DNA of 64,000 nt from contig JAPUDO010000020.1 in NCBI GenBank assembly GCA_027493055.1, positions 49,345 through 113,344 of the forward strand. The letters run 5' to 3'. The translations under genes and the position numbers were made by a program. The notes under the pieces were generated by a model. The model had not been told where the DNA came from, did no database searches, and saw only the letters and a list, made by a program, of their open reading frames with translations. Position 1 is the stretch's first letter. Each line of letters opens with the position of its first letter. Origin of the DNA: Niabella sp. (GTDB taxonomy: Bacteria; Bacteroidota; Bacteroidia; Chitinophagales; Chitinophagaceae). Below, one piece after another: positions 1 through 7,961 of this stretch.

Positions 1-415
1 TGGTATTGCTGAAGAACTGTGCTATTTCCTTACCGGTATTTCTCCCATGTGCAACCAAAGTATTAAAAAGCACCTTAAAATTCTTTACATCTATCACATA
101 CAATCTTTTCCGGTAGCTGGGCTGATCAAAATCAATGATTGTGAGAACGGAATCATTATTCAGCAAACCGTCCTCGTCCAGCTTCTGAAAGCCCTGAACA
201 GCATAATCAAAAGCTTCCTGCGAAAGGCCCTGAACATTTAAACGAAGGCTGTCATACACATATTTAATGGATAGGACATGTTTTTTATTCAATGTATTCT
301 GTTCGGAAGTTGTTTTTTCTTCCTTAGCTGATTCAATCTTATTAATAGTCCACGACATAAAAGCTACTGACAATACACAGACACCGAGTAACCTTAAATA
401 GTTTTTCAATTGCAT
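1..415 (-). CDS. Murein L,D-transpeptidase catalytic domain family protein, 3' end cut by window
   Basis: An ATG at 415 opens a minus-strand frame that stays open to the window edge (138 codons visible). It begins with a hydrophobic segment (about residues 5-22, likely signal anchor or signal peptide). A stretch then reads FDYAVQGFQKL, DSVLTIIDFDQPS, KRLYVIDV and LVAHGRNTGK. This pattern (open, defined strand, AHGRNTG) is what I recognise from the YkuD_2-type 'murein L,D-transpeptidase catalytic domain' family of Gram-negative bacteria. The catalytic Cys/His part lies outside the window, so activity cannot be judged. Such proteins act on periplasmic peptidoglycan. The family call comes from motif memory, not a search. 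Confidence 0.78.
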   Translation of the reverse strand, partial: MQLKNYLRLLGVCVLSVAFMSWTINKIESAKEEKTTSEQNTLNKKHVLSIKYVYDSLRLNVQGLSQEAFDYAVQGFQKLDEDGLLNNDSVLTIIDFDQPSYRKRLYVIDVKNFKVLFNTLVAHGRNTGKEIAQFFSNT

Positions 416-659
416 ATCTTCTTCAGATTTTTCATTTTTTAAACTACAGGGATGTTTTTCTATAAGTGTATGTAAGCTCTGGAAAGGCGAATAATAAAAA
501 CGCCTCCTAAAGAAGAATATTGTACCGGAATTCTATAATAGGAAAATTTTAACAATTGATCTGTCTGTCAAATATGTCTCTAATTTTTTCACAAAACACT
601 GTATATCAAATAGAAAGAATATAAAAAGACACGATCTGCGCAAGGGTTAAATCCTAATG

Positions 660-692
660 GCCTTCGGCTACTTATTGAATGTAGCCAAAGGC
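660..692. repeat. Inverted repeat, 12-bp arms, 9-nt loop
   Basis: GCCTTCGGCTAC (660-671) faces GTAGCCAAAGGC (681-692), with 11 of 12 positions pairing. There is no clear T-run on either side, so it is not a canonical terminator. It lies downstream of the minus-strand efflux operon and could stabilise its 3' end. Confidence 0.55.
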
Positions 693-716
693 TGCAACAT
701 AGTCCTGCGAAACAAA

Positions 717-752
717 ATGTTTCACAGAGCATCGATGTTTCGCAAAGCATCG
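717..752. repeat. Tandem 18-bp repeat, two units
   Basis: ATGTTTCACAGAGCATCG (717-734) is followed directly by ATGTTTCGCAAAGCATCG (735-752), with two differences. The second unit is nearly self-complementary (CGATG ... CATCG) and can fold as a hairpin. Function unknown. Confidence 0.6.
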
Positions 753-822
753 TTTAACAGCGTTTTTCGGGACCTATAGATAGCTATCATTCGCGGCCAC
801 CCAAGCAAATAAAGCAAAACGG

Positions 823-2406
823 CTAATGCATAGCCTCGCTTAAATCAATGGCTTCCCGGGTTTTCCGTCTCCGTATAAACAAAATAAAAGGAATACAAAC
901 CAAGAACAGTATCCCGAGATATAAAAACACATCCATATAGGATAACACCGCAGCCTGTTTGGTGATTGAAAGATCAAGGGTTTTATATGCCGAACCCAGC
1001 GCAACATCGGGCGTCATCCCTTTGGCTACAAATCCCTGCTTTATTGCCATTACCCTTTGCTGCACATTGAGGTCGTTTACATCCAGTTTGGATATGAGGT
1101 CGTTCCTGTACAACATATTCCTGTTACTGATAAAAGTAGTGATAGCCGCTACACCAAATGACCCTCCCAGTTGCCGCATCATTCCGGTAAAAGCAGCCCC
1201 CTGCCCTATCTGCTGGCCTTTTAAAGTAGAGAGCGCCATGGTAGTGATGGGTATAAACAGCAGGCTTAATCCCAGCCCCCTGACAATCAGCATCCAGAAA
1301 AAATTATCCGCACCTGTATTGGGTGTAATAATTTTATATCCCCATAAACTATACACAAAAAATAACAATAATCCAACCGCTACCATATACGGCTGTGGTA
1401 CCCCTTTAGAGATAAGCCGCCCTACTACAGGCATCATAAATGCTGTTGCAAGGGTAGCGGGTATCATTAACATGCCCGATTGAAAAGCTGTCCACCCTAG
1501 CAGGCTTTGCGTGTACAGCGGTATAATAAAGGTAGATCCATACAGTCCAAACCCAAGTATAAATGACATTACCGTTCCGATCCGGAGATTACCGTTCTTT
1601 AATACCCGCAGCTCTACAATAGGGTTTTTACAGGTAAGCTCCCGCCATATAAAAAAGAACAGGCCAAACACTGCCAATGCGGTAAAAACTACTATCATTG
1701 AGCTCTGGAACCAATCTTCCTCATGCCCGCGTTCCAAAATAAACTGCAGCGATCCTACGGTAACAGCAAGCAGGAATATACCCAGCCAGTCAATTTCGCT
1801 TTTGGACTTTTTCTCCGCATACTTAGGGCTTTTTATAAATTGCAGCGTTAACAGCACCGCAATAATACCTAAAGGAATATTAATATAAAAAATATAAGGC
1901 CAGCTGAAATTATCTACAATATAGCCTCCCAGGGGCGGACCTAATGTGGGACCAACAATCACACCCAAACCATAAATAGCCTGTGCCATGCCACGTTTTT
2001 CGGCAGGATAAGACTCTGTAATGATCGTTTGGGAAGTAACCAGCAACGCCCCTCCGCCTACGCCCTGTAAGAACCTGAAAGCAACCAGCTCCCAGATACC
2101 GGTAGCATTCCCGCACAGGAAAGAACATACCGTGAAAAGCACAATAGAAAAAGCAAAATAATTCCGCCTTCCAAATTGCTGCGACAACCAGCTGGTCATT
2201 GGCACTATAATTACATTACCGATAGCGTACGCTGTAATAACCCAACCCACTTCTGAAAGCGTTGCACCCATATTCCCCTTCATATCATTCAACGCCACAT
2301 TCACAATGGTGGTATCTACAATCTCCAGCAACGCGCACACGATCGCCGTCAGTGTTACAATAAAGCGGCGAAAGCCATATTCAACCAACGAATTTTGATC
2401 TTCCAT
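823..2406 (-). CDS. DHA2-family MFS drug efflux transporter (EmrB/QacA type)
   Basis: The 527-residue polytopic inner-membrane protein has the length and about 14 hydrophobic segments expected of drug:H+ antiporter family 2. Visible motifs are DTTIVNVAL (residues 31-39, DHA2 motif D1), the loop QQFGRRNYF (76-84, motif A region) and GLGVIVGPTLGPPLGGYI (147-163, antiporter motif C). It is the last gene of a minus-strand operon after tetR, a TolC-type channel and an HlyD/EmrA-type adaptor. It should therefore be the proton-driven pump of a three-part system that exports hydrophobic compounds across both membranes. The substrate cannot be read from sequence. Confidence 0.93.
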   Translation of the reverse strand: MEDQNSLVEYGFRRFIVTLTAIVCALLEIVDTTIVNVALNDMKGNMGATLSEVGWVITAYAIGNVIIVPMTSWLSQQFGRRNYFAFSIVLFTVCSFLCGNATGIWELVAFRFLQGVGGGALLVTSQTIITESYPAEKRGMAQAIYGLGVIVGPTLGPPLGGYIVDNFSWPYIFYINIPLGIIAVLLTLQFIKSPKYAEKKSKSEIDWLGIFLLAVTVGSLQFILERGHEEDWFQSSMIVVFTALAVFGLFFFIWRELTCKNPIVELRVLKNGNLRIGTVMSFILGFGLYGSTFIIPLYTQSLLGWTAFQSGMLMIPATLATAFMMPVVGRLISKGVPQPYMVAVGLLLFFVYSLWGYKIITPNTGADNFFWMLIVRGLGLSLLFIPITTMALSTLKGQQIGQGAAFTGMMRQLGGSFGVAAITTFISNRNMLYRNDLISKLDVNDLNVQQRVMAIKQGFVAKGMTPDVALGSAYKTLDLSITKQAAVLSYMDVFLYLGILFLVCIPFILFIRRRKTREAIDLSEAMH

Positions 2407-2662
2407 TTTTTATTTATTAAGTTCACGGGACGTAGATGCTGAATACCAGATACTGGTTTCTGGTTACTGGATCACATTCACCTTTGAGCTTTTGTCTTCC
2501 GCTTTTCACTTTCGTCTCATATATCCTACATTAACCTGATGCTGGTCAGCGGGAACTTGGAACCTGAAACCTGGAACTTTAAACTGTTCAACCTGTCATC
2601 CGTCCTCTTATGTGTTACTTGATCATAGACGATAGACTGAACTATGAACCATGTACTATGAA
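2407..2662. repeat. Intergenic stretch made of degenerate short repeats
   Basis: The 256-bp gap between the pump and adaptor genes is built from imperfect short repeats. Examples are CTGGTTTCTGGTTACTGG (2453-2470), ACTTGGAACCTGAAACCTGG near 2554-2573, and ACTATGAACCATGTACTATG (2641-2660). No ORF or clear hairpin is seen. Runs of this kind are common between genes in this phylum, but their function is unknown. If the operon is co-transcribed, this is an unusually long internal spacer. Confidence 0.45.
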
Positions 2663-3787
2663 CTAATTCAGATGCACATCCACTACTACATTCATGCCTG
2701 CCCTGAGCTTTTTGATGAGCGGATCATCAGGGTGCTCAAATTCAATTTTAACCGGCAGGCGCTGTACTACTTTTACAAAGTTGCCACTTGCATTGTCCGG
2801 GGGCAGCAATGCAAAACGGGCGCCTGTAGCAGGCGACAAAGAAGCCAGTTTTGCTTCAAATTCCTTACCGGGAAAGGCATCTGCTTTTATAACCACTTTT
2901 TGCCCTTCCACCATTTTATTTACCTGGGTTTCTTTAAAATTGGCCACCACCCATTTATCATCATTCAATACCACGCTGAACAATTGTGCGCCGGCCTGTA
3001 TGAATTGCCCGGCCTGTACCGGTACTTTTGATACCACTCCGCTTTCAGCAGCAGTGATTACAGTATAACCTAAGTTTAATTTTGCATTCTCTACCTCAAC
3101 CTCCCGCTGCCTGATGCCTGATCTTGCTATATCTGACTGCTCTTTACTTGCTGTTACCTGCCCCTGAACCACGCCCGTTTGTGCTGCCGCCTGGTTGCGT
3201 TGTGCTATTAAGATCTGTAACTGCTTATCAGCAGATTGTTTGGCAGCTAAAGCCTGCTCATACTGCTGTTGTGTAATAGAATGATCTTTAATAAGATTTT
3301 CATATCTCTTTAAATCCTCCGAGGCTCTCCACACGTTCACCTTAGCTGCTTCAATTTGTGCGTTCACCGTTTCAACAGCTGCCGCAGCCGTGCCTATATT
3401 TTTATGAGTAGCTTCAGTATTTGCCCGGGCAGAAGCCAGGTTACTGCGGGCTGTGGACAGGGCTGCTTCTGCCTGCTCAAGCGCCATAGCAAGATCTCTT
3501 TTATCAAGAACAATTAAGGTATCTCCTTTTTGCACCACCTGGTTATCTTTCACTCTCACTTCGCTGATATATCCTGAGATCTTTGAAATAACAGGGCTCA
3601 GGTTAGCTTCCACCTGTGCATCATCGGTTTCTTCATGCTTCTGACTATGAATATATCTTGTTATTCCCAGGTACAAGCTCCCTACTATCATCACAGCAAG
3701 TATAATAAAGAATATCGGGCTTCTTTTTTTAGCAGGTACATTTTCTCCTGCAGGTTCTTTTGTTTCAGTAATTGTATTATTTGCCAT
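2663..3787 (-). CDS. HlyD-family periplasmic adaptor (EmrA-like membrane fusion protein)
   Basis: This 374-residue protein has a basic N-terminus, one membrane segment (about residues 24-43) and a biotinyl-lipoyl-like half motif (LSPVISKISGYISEV, KDNQVVQKGDTLIVLD). A long Ala/Gln-rich coiled-coil hairpin follows (about 90-220). The second lipoyl half is seen in VITAAESGVVSKVPVQAGQF, followed by a beta-barrel domain. This is the EmrA/HlyD architecture that bridges an inner-membrane pump and an outer-membrane channel. The TolC-type gene ends 17 bp upstream and the MFS pump lies downstream, so it is the adaptor of that efflux complex. Confidence 0.93.
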   Translation of the reverse strand: MANNTITETKEPAGENVPAKKRSPIFFIILAVMIVGSLYLGITRYIHSQKHEETDDAQVEANLSPVISKISGYISEVRVKDNQVVQKGDTLIVLDKRDLAMALEQAEAALSTARSNLASARANTEATHKNIGTAAAAVETVNAQIEAAKVNVWRASEDLKRYENLIKDHSITQQQYEQALAAKQSADKQLQILIAQRNQAAAQTGVVQGQVTASKEQSDIARSGIRQREVEVENAKLNLGYTVITAAESGVVSKVPVQAGQFIQAGAQLFSVVLNDDKWVVANFKETQVNKMVEGQKVVIKADAFPGKEFEAKLASLSPATGARFALLPPDNASGNFVKVVQRLPVKIEFEHPDDPLIKKLRAGMNVVVDVHLN

Positions 3788-3804
3788 TTTTGTAGAATTA
3801 GATT

Positions 3805-5139
3805 TTATTGATAAAGCACACCGGTTGTTTCTAATAATTTCCTGTAAGCCAGCGCTGCATCGGCCCTGGCATTTAAAACATTTATTTTAGCAGACAACAA
3901 CGTTACATTGGCCTCCAGCAGATCAGTAATGGTTACCAGGTTATTGTCGAACTTATTTTTGGTAATACGATAATTTTCTGTGGCCTGATCCTGCACTTTC
4001 TCATATACTTCAATTTTTTTCTTTGCTACGAAGGCATTCTGATAATCTTTATTCAGATTGAGCCTGATCTCATCCACCAACATAGCCTGTGTAGCAGATA
4101 ACTGCGTTTCCCTTGCTTTAGACTGCTTTAGAACAGCATTGCTTTTCCATAAATTAGCCAGGTTATATTGTACCCCTATACCGGCATTAACAGCATTAGT
4201 AACCGTTAATACCTTGGGAATATCTGCTGCTACATAACCACCGGTTAAAGCTAACGTAGGGTAATTTTCGGCCTTTGCCGCTTTGGTGCTTAGTACGGCC
4301 GCCTTCTGCTGAAAGTCTATTGCCTGCACATCCTTGCGGTTCTGCAGGGCCAGCTGCTCATAATCGGCATAAGATCGGTCTTCCATCTGCTGCCCGGCAA
4401 AAGCTGCATCCACTTCCAAAACAGTGGTTTCGGGTAACCCTAGCAGCAGGTTCATATTTACATTAGCTATATTAAGGGCATTTTCTGTTTCCAGCAACTG
4501 CAGCTCAATATCTGAAGTTTGCAATTGGGCCTTCAACCGATCATTACGGGCAATGATGCCGTTATTTTCCTTGTTTAAAAAATCTGCGTCTCTTTGCTGG
4601 GAGGCTAACAGATTCTCTTTTATAACTTTCACTGCCTGGACGGCCTTGAACAGGTTTACATAAGCCTGGCTTATATTATAAGCGATAGCATTCCTGTCTT
4701 TTCCGGCATTCAGATTTGCGGCTTCCAATAAATATCGTGATGATTCAATGCCATATTTTATACGGCCGCCGGCAAACAGGGGTAAAGAAAAATTGGCCAT
4801 ACCATAAACAGCCTGATTCACTTTTGGTGATTTTGACGCCTGCGATGTGCCTTCTCCTTCTGAAGATTGCCGGGCCGTTTTCAGGTCAATATTGGCATTG
4901 GTAAGCCTTAGGTAACTGCCACTGATCTTCAGGTCCGGCAATTGCCTGTTTTTGGCTTCTGCAATAGCAGCTTCCGCTTCTGCAATTTTTGCATCATCAA
5001 TTTTCAGGTTATTGCTGTTAGCAATACCTAACTGCAACGCCTCTTCAAGCGTTATTTTTCTAACCTCCTGCGCTGTTACATTAACACAGGAGAAGAACGC
5101 TGCGGATAAAAACCATAGCGCCTTAGTTTTTAGACTCAT
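3805..5139 (-). CDS. TolC-family outer-membrane efflux channel
   Basis: This 444-residue protein has a signal peptide ending near residue 24 (VTAQ). Two repeated Ala/Asn/Gln-rich helical halves follow, matching the outer-membrane efflux protein family (EVRKITLEEALQLGIANS at the N-terminus; ITDLLEANVTLLSAK in the second half). It should form the trimeric exit duct for the adjacent EmrA/EmrB-type pair. The gene overlaps the 3' end of the tetR gene by 17 bp, which points to co-transcription and translational coupling. Confidence 0.93.
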   Translation of the reverse strand: MSLKTKALWFLSAAFFSCVNVTAQEVRKITLEEALQLGIANSNNLKIDDAKIAEAEAAIAEAKNRQLPDLKISGSYLRLTNANIDLKTARQSSEGEGTSQASKSPKVNQAVYGMANFSLPLFAGGRIKYGIESSRYLLEAANLNAGKDRNAIAYNISQAYVNLFKAVQAVKVIKENLLASQQRDADFLNKENNGIIARNDRLKAQLQTSDIELQLLETENALNIANVNMNLLLGLPETTVLEVDAAFAGQQMEDRSYADYEQLALQNRKDVQAIDFQQKAAVLSTKAAKAENYPTLALTGGYVAADIPKVLTVTNAVNAGIGVQYNLANLWKSNAVLKQSKARETQLSATQAMLVDEIRLNLNKDYQNAFVAKKKIEVYEKVQDQATENYRITKNKFDNNLVTITDLLEANVTLLSAKINVLNARADAALAYRKLLETTGVLYQ

Positions 5140-5746
5140 ACCCTAAAATACTTTTAGTAATAAATTTTAAATGCTCTTTTACTTTTTCGAAATAAACATC
5201 CTGTATCCACTCCCTTGTAACCTTAGCTCCATAATGCTCAGCATATAAATGCTTGTTGATAAGGGATTGCATTATGGTCCCTGTAATGGTAGTATGAAAT
5301 AAAACCGGGTCTACCTTATTTTTAAAAACCCCCGATCTTTCTCCTTCTGTTATAACCTGGTCAAAAAACCTGGCATATATTTCTTTAGACTTACTTAAGA
5401 ACCTGAGCACACTTTTATTCTTATTAGTGGCCTGCTCTGCGAGTATCACTTTATAAAATGACCGGTTATTTTTTACCCTGTCCACATAACCCGCAATAGC
5501 TTTCTCAATCTTTCCTATGGGACCAAGAGACTCATCCTCTATTATTTCTTTAACCGAATTCAGTCCCACAGACATACGCATCCTGAACATCTCCCCCATC
5601 AGCTTCTCCTTGGATCCGAAATAGTAGGAAATCATAGCTATATTAATCTTAGCCGCTTTAGCTATATCCCGTACAGAAGTTGCATCAAAACCTTTGTCTG
5701 CAAACAGCTCCTCGGCCTTTTCTAATATAAACTCCTTTTTTGTCAT
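5123..5746 (-). CDS. TetR/AcrR-family transcriptional regulator
   Basis: The predicted 207-residue protein starts MTKKEFILEKAEELFADKGF. It carries a typical TetR helix-turn-helix, TSVRDIAKAAKINIAMISYY, with the following FGSKEKL. The rest is an alpha-helical ligand and dimer domain. I prefer the ATG at 5746 over a TTG at 5767: the seven extra residues do not fit the family and the TTG lies inside the palindromic operator. As first gene of the tetR-tolC-emrA-emrB order it most likely represses its own operon until an exported compound binds. Confidence 0.9.
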   Translation of the reverse strand: MTKKEFILEKAEELFADKGFDATSVRDIAKAAKINIAMISYYFGSKEKLMGEMFRMRMSVGLNSVKEIIEDESLGPIGKIEKAIAGYVDRVKNNRSFYKVILAEQATNKNKSVLRFLSKSKEIYARFFDQVITEGERSGVFKNKVDPVLFHTTITGTIMQSLINKHLYAEHYGAKVTREWIQDVYFEKVKEHLKFITKSILGYESKN

Positions 5747-5756
5747 TCCGGATGCA

Positions 5757-5797
5757 AAATTAAACAATTGTTTAATTTAATCAAACATTTGTTTAAT
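5757..5797. promoter_or_regulatory. Double TetR-type operator
   Basis: A perfect 22-bp palindrome (AAATTAAACAA followed by its exact reverse complement, 5757-5778) sits 11 bp upstream of the tetR ATG. A second copy of its core, ATCAAACATTTGTTTAAT (5780-5797), matches 16 of 18 positions. The centres are 21 bp apart, about two helical turns, so two dimers could bind the same face of the DNA. The site should be the autoregulatory operator. Confidence 0.75.
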
Positions 5798-5870
5798 ATT
5801 TTTTTTTAGAAAGTAATGGCGTATTGACAGAACGGAATAACAGACTGATTCACAAATATGCATACTCATG

Positions 5871-5902
5871 AAAAAAGTGCAACCCTTGCGGTATTGCACT
5901 TT
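5871..5902 (-). terminator. Rho-independent terminator after amtB
   Basis: Read on the minus strand, AAAGTGCAA (5902-5894) pairs with TTGCACTTT (5882-5874) around an 11-nt loop and runs into T residues (5876-5871). It lies 23 bp past the amtB stop codon. Confidence 0.8.
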
Positions 5903-5924
5903 CCTGTCTCATGTAAAACTATGA

Positions 5925-7244
5925 TTATAAAGTTTCTCCCAGCTGGCTCACATCCAGGCCCTGGGCCTCTTCTTCTTCGCTAACACGTAAAGGAGTAATC
6001 AGGTCTGTTATTTTTAAAATGATCATCGACATAATAAATACGGCTACTAATACACCAATGGCAACCAGCACATGTGTAGTGAACAGTTTTGTTTCTCCAA
6101 AAAATAATCCTTTGTCTGCAACTACAGAGTTGATACCGGGGCTGGCAAAAACACCTGTAAGTATCATACCCACCAAACCACCTACACCATGACAGGGGAA
6201 CACATCCAGCGTATCATCAATACTTGTTCTTGTTCTCCATTCAACCATCAGGTTACTAACAAATGCAGCAACCACACCAATTACCAAAGCGTGCGGAATG
6301 CTTACAAAACCGGCAGCAGGAGTTATAGCCACCAACCCTACAACAGCGCCAATGCTGGTACCCATAGCCGAAGGTTTTTTACCTCTTAATGCATCAAACA
6401 TGATCCATGCAAACGCAGCGGCGCCAGATGCAACAGCAGTAGTACCCAAAGCTATAGCAGCCAGGTTGTTGGCACCCATTGCAGAGCCACCGTTAAAGCC
6501 AAACCAGCCAAACCAAAGTAAACCGGTACCTAATAACACATAGGTAATTCGGGCAGGCTTCATTTCCTGGTCAGTTCTTTTTCTTAAATAGATAGCACTT
6601 GCCAAAGCCGCCACACCTGCGCTCATGTGCACTACTGTTCCGCCTGCAAAATCCAAAACACCCAGTTTTGCTAAAAATCCATCAGGGTGCCAGGTCATGT
6701 GCGCCAGCGGGGCATAAATGAATACGAAAAACATTAAAATAAATAAAATATAAGAAGTAAAGCGTACGCGCTCAGAAAATGCCCCGGTAACCAGCGCCGG
6801 TGTGATAATAGCAAATTTCAACTGGAAAAATACAAAAACCGCCAGGGGAACTGTTGGTGCGGCAGCCCAGGGCTTTCCATCTGCAATGCCGTTTAAAAGA
6901 AAAAAGGTGGACGGATTCCCTATAAATCCGCCAATATCATCTCCAAAAGCCAGGCTGAATCCAAAAACCACCCAAATAATAGAAACAAAGGCCATACAAA
7001 TAAAACTTTGTAACATTGTGGAAATCACATTTTTCTTTTTAACCATGCCTCCATAGAAAAAAGCGAGTCCGGGTGTCATAATTAACACCAGCGCTGTTGA
7101 AGTAAGTAACCAGGCAGTATCCCCGGTATCAATAGCGGGATCAGTAGGGCTTGCAACAGGATTGTGCCCCATAAAAACACAAAGAAGGGTTACCAACACA
7201 AGCAGTAGGAAAGGAACAATAGCCAGTTTTTTGGTCATGTGCAT
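5925..7244 (-). CDS. amtB: Ammonium transporter
   Basis: This 439-residue Amt/Rh-family channel has an N-terminal signal-like segment, as in many AmtB precursors, and about 11 further membrane spans. Seen in sequence are GDTAWLLTSTALVLIMTPGL at the first pore helix, DFAGGTVVHMSAG with the pore Asp and first pore His, and FPCHGVGGLVGMILTGVFA with the second pore His. These twin histidines conduct ammonia/ammonium across the inner membrane. No glnK/PII gene is next to it. MTKK at residue 3 is an alternative start. Confidence 0.95.
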   Translation of the reverse strand: MHMTKKLAIVPFLLLVLVTLLCVFMGHNPVASPTDPAIDTGDTAWLLTSTALVLIMTPGLAFFYGGMVKKKNVISTMLQSFICMAFVSIIWVVFGFSLAFGDDIGGFIGNPSTFFLLNGIADGKPWAAAPTVPLAVFVFFQLKFAIITPALVTGAFSERVRFTSYILFILMFFVFIYAPLAHMTWHPDGFLAKLGVLDFAGGTVVHMSAGVAALASAIYLRKRTDQEMKPARITYVLLGTGLLWFGWFGFNGGSAMGANNLAAIALGTTAVASGAAAFAWIMFDALRGKKPSAMGTSIGAVVGLVAITPAAGFVSIPHALVIGVVAAFVSNLMVEWRTRTSIDDTLDVFPCHGVGGLVGMILTGVFASPGINSVVADKGLFFGETKLFTTHVLVAIGVLVAVFIMSMIILKITDLITPLRVSEEEEAQGLDVSQLGETL

Positions 7245-7314
7245 AGTTAATTTTTTTAATGTGATTAAATTAAATCATAATTAATAAATAAAACAATTAT
7301 GACGATTATATTTA

Positions 7315-7322
7315 CAAAATTA
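7315..7322 (-). promoter_or_regulatory. Candidate -7 box for amtB
   Basis: On the minus strand the octamer is TAATTTTG, an exact match to the Bacteroidota -7 consensus TAnnTTTG, 70 bp upstream of the amtB start. No good TTTG -33 box is present at the usual distance. The whole 7245-7385 spacer is extremely AT-rich, so chance matches are likely. Confidence 0.35.
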
Positions 7323-7385
7323 TAAATTTTATTTCAATAAAAATTGTAAAAACGTCAATTATAAATATATATATTTTTATATAAT

Positions 7386-7961
7386 ATGAAAATACAAATA
7401 GCAAACTCCTCCCATGCAGAACAAATAAGCGCTATTTATGCTCCTTTTGTTACTGACGGATTGGTAACTTTTGAGACCCAAATACCTGGTATTGAAGAAT
7501 TTGAAAACAGGATTGCCCAATACTCCCAAAAATACCCCTGGTTAGTGATGGTTGAAGAAACTACTGTTTTAGGATATACGTACGCATCAGCATACAGGGA
7601 GCGGGTGGCTTATCAGTGGGTAGCCGAATGTTCTGTGTACATCCACCCGGATCATAAGAAAAAAGGCATTGCCGGGCGCCTGTATGCAGCCCTGTTTAAA
7701 TTGCTGCAGCGGCAGGGTATATATAAAGTGTATGCTGTTATTACGGTACCTAATCCTGAAAGTGTGGGGTTCCATGAAAAAATGGGCTTCCGGTGGTTTG
7801 CCACTTACGAAAACGTAGGTTATAAATCAGGCCATTGGTGCCATGTAGGCTGGTGGCAGCTTACACTAAAGGAGCCTGACGAAAACATCCCGGTCCCGCC
7901 GCTTTTTTTTCCTGATTTAGATCCGGAAATGGTAGAAAAAATTTTACAGGGATTAGCGTGA
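7386..7961 (+). CDS. GNAT-family N-acetyltransferase (phosphinothricin acetyltransferase-like)
   Basis: This 191-residue protein has the Gcn5-type acetyl-CoA site, VYIHPDHKKKGIAGRLYAAL (motif A), and the motif-B region VITVPNPESVGFHEKMGF. The overall pattern (start MKIQIANSSHAEQISAIYAP, end GYKSGHWCHVGWWQLTL) is that of the Pat/YncA branch, which acetylates small amines such as phosphinothricin or methionine sulfone. The C-terminus extends about 25 residues beyond the core. Its 3' end overlaps the convergent aminotransferase gene by 9 bp, so no terminator separates them. Confidence 0.88.
   Translation: MKIQIANSSHAEQISAIYAPFVTDGLVTFETQIPGIEEFENRIAQYSQKYPWLVMVEETTVLGYTYASAYRERVAYQWVAECSVYIHPDHKKKGIAGRLYAALFKLLQRQGIYKVYAVITVPNPESVGFHEKMGFRWFATYENVGYKSGHWCHVGWWQLTLKEPDENIPVPPLFFPDLDPEMVEKILQGLA

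Larger units (their letters stand above)
416..822. other. Non-coding stretch with small repeats
   Basis: No credible gene is seen between the L,D-transpeptidase-family gene and the efflux pump. The left part (416-600) is AT-rich and should hold the promoter of the minus-strand gene starting at 415. The right part holds an inverted repeat (660-692) and a two-unit tandem repeat (717-752), listed separately. A 10-bp palindrome GATAGCTATC lies at 779-788. Confidence 0.5.

Noticed and set aside
717-752. Possible CRISPR array
   Set aside because: Only two adjacent 18-bp units without spacers and no cas genes in the window.
959-1483. Plus-strand open frame of 174 codons
   Set aside because: It is antisense to the EmrB-type pump, has no domain pattern and is explained by the codon use of the real gene.
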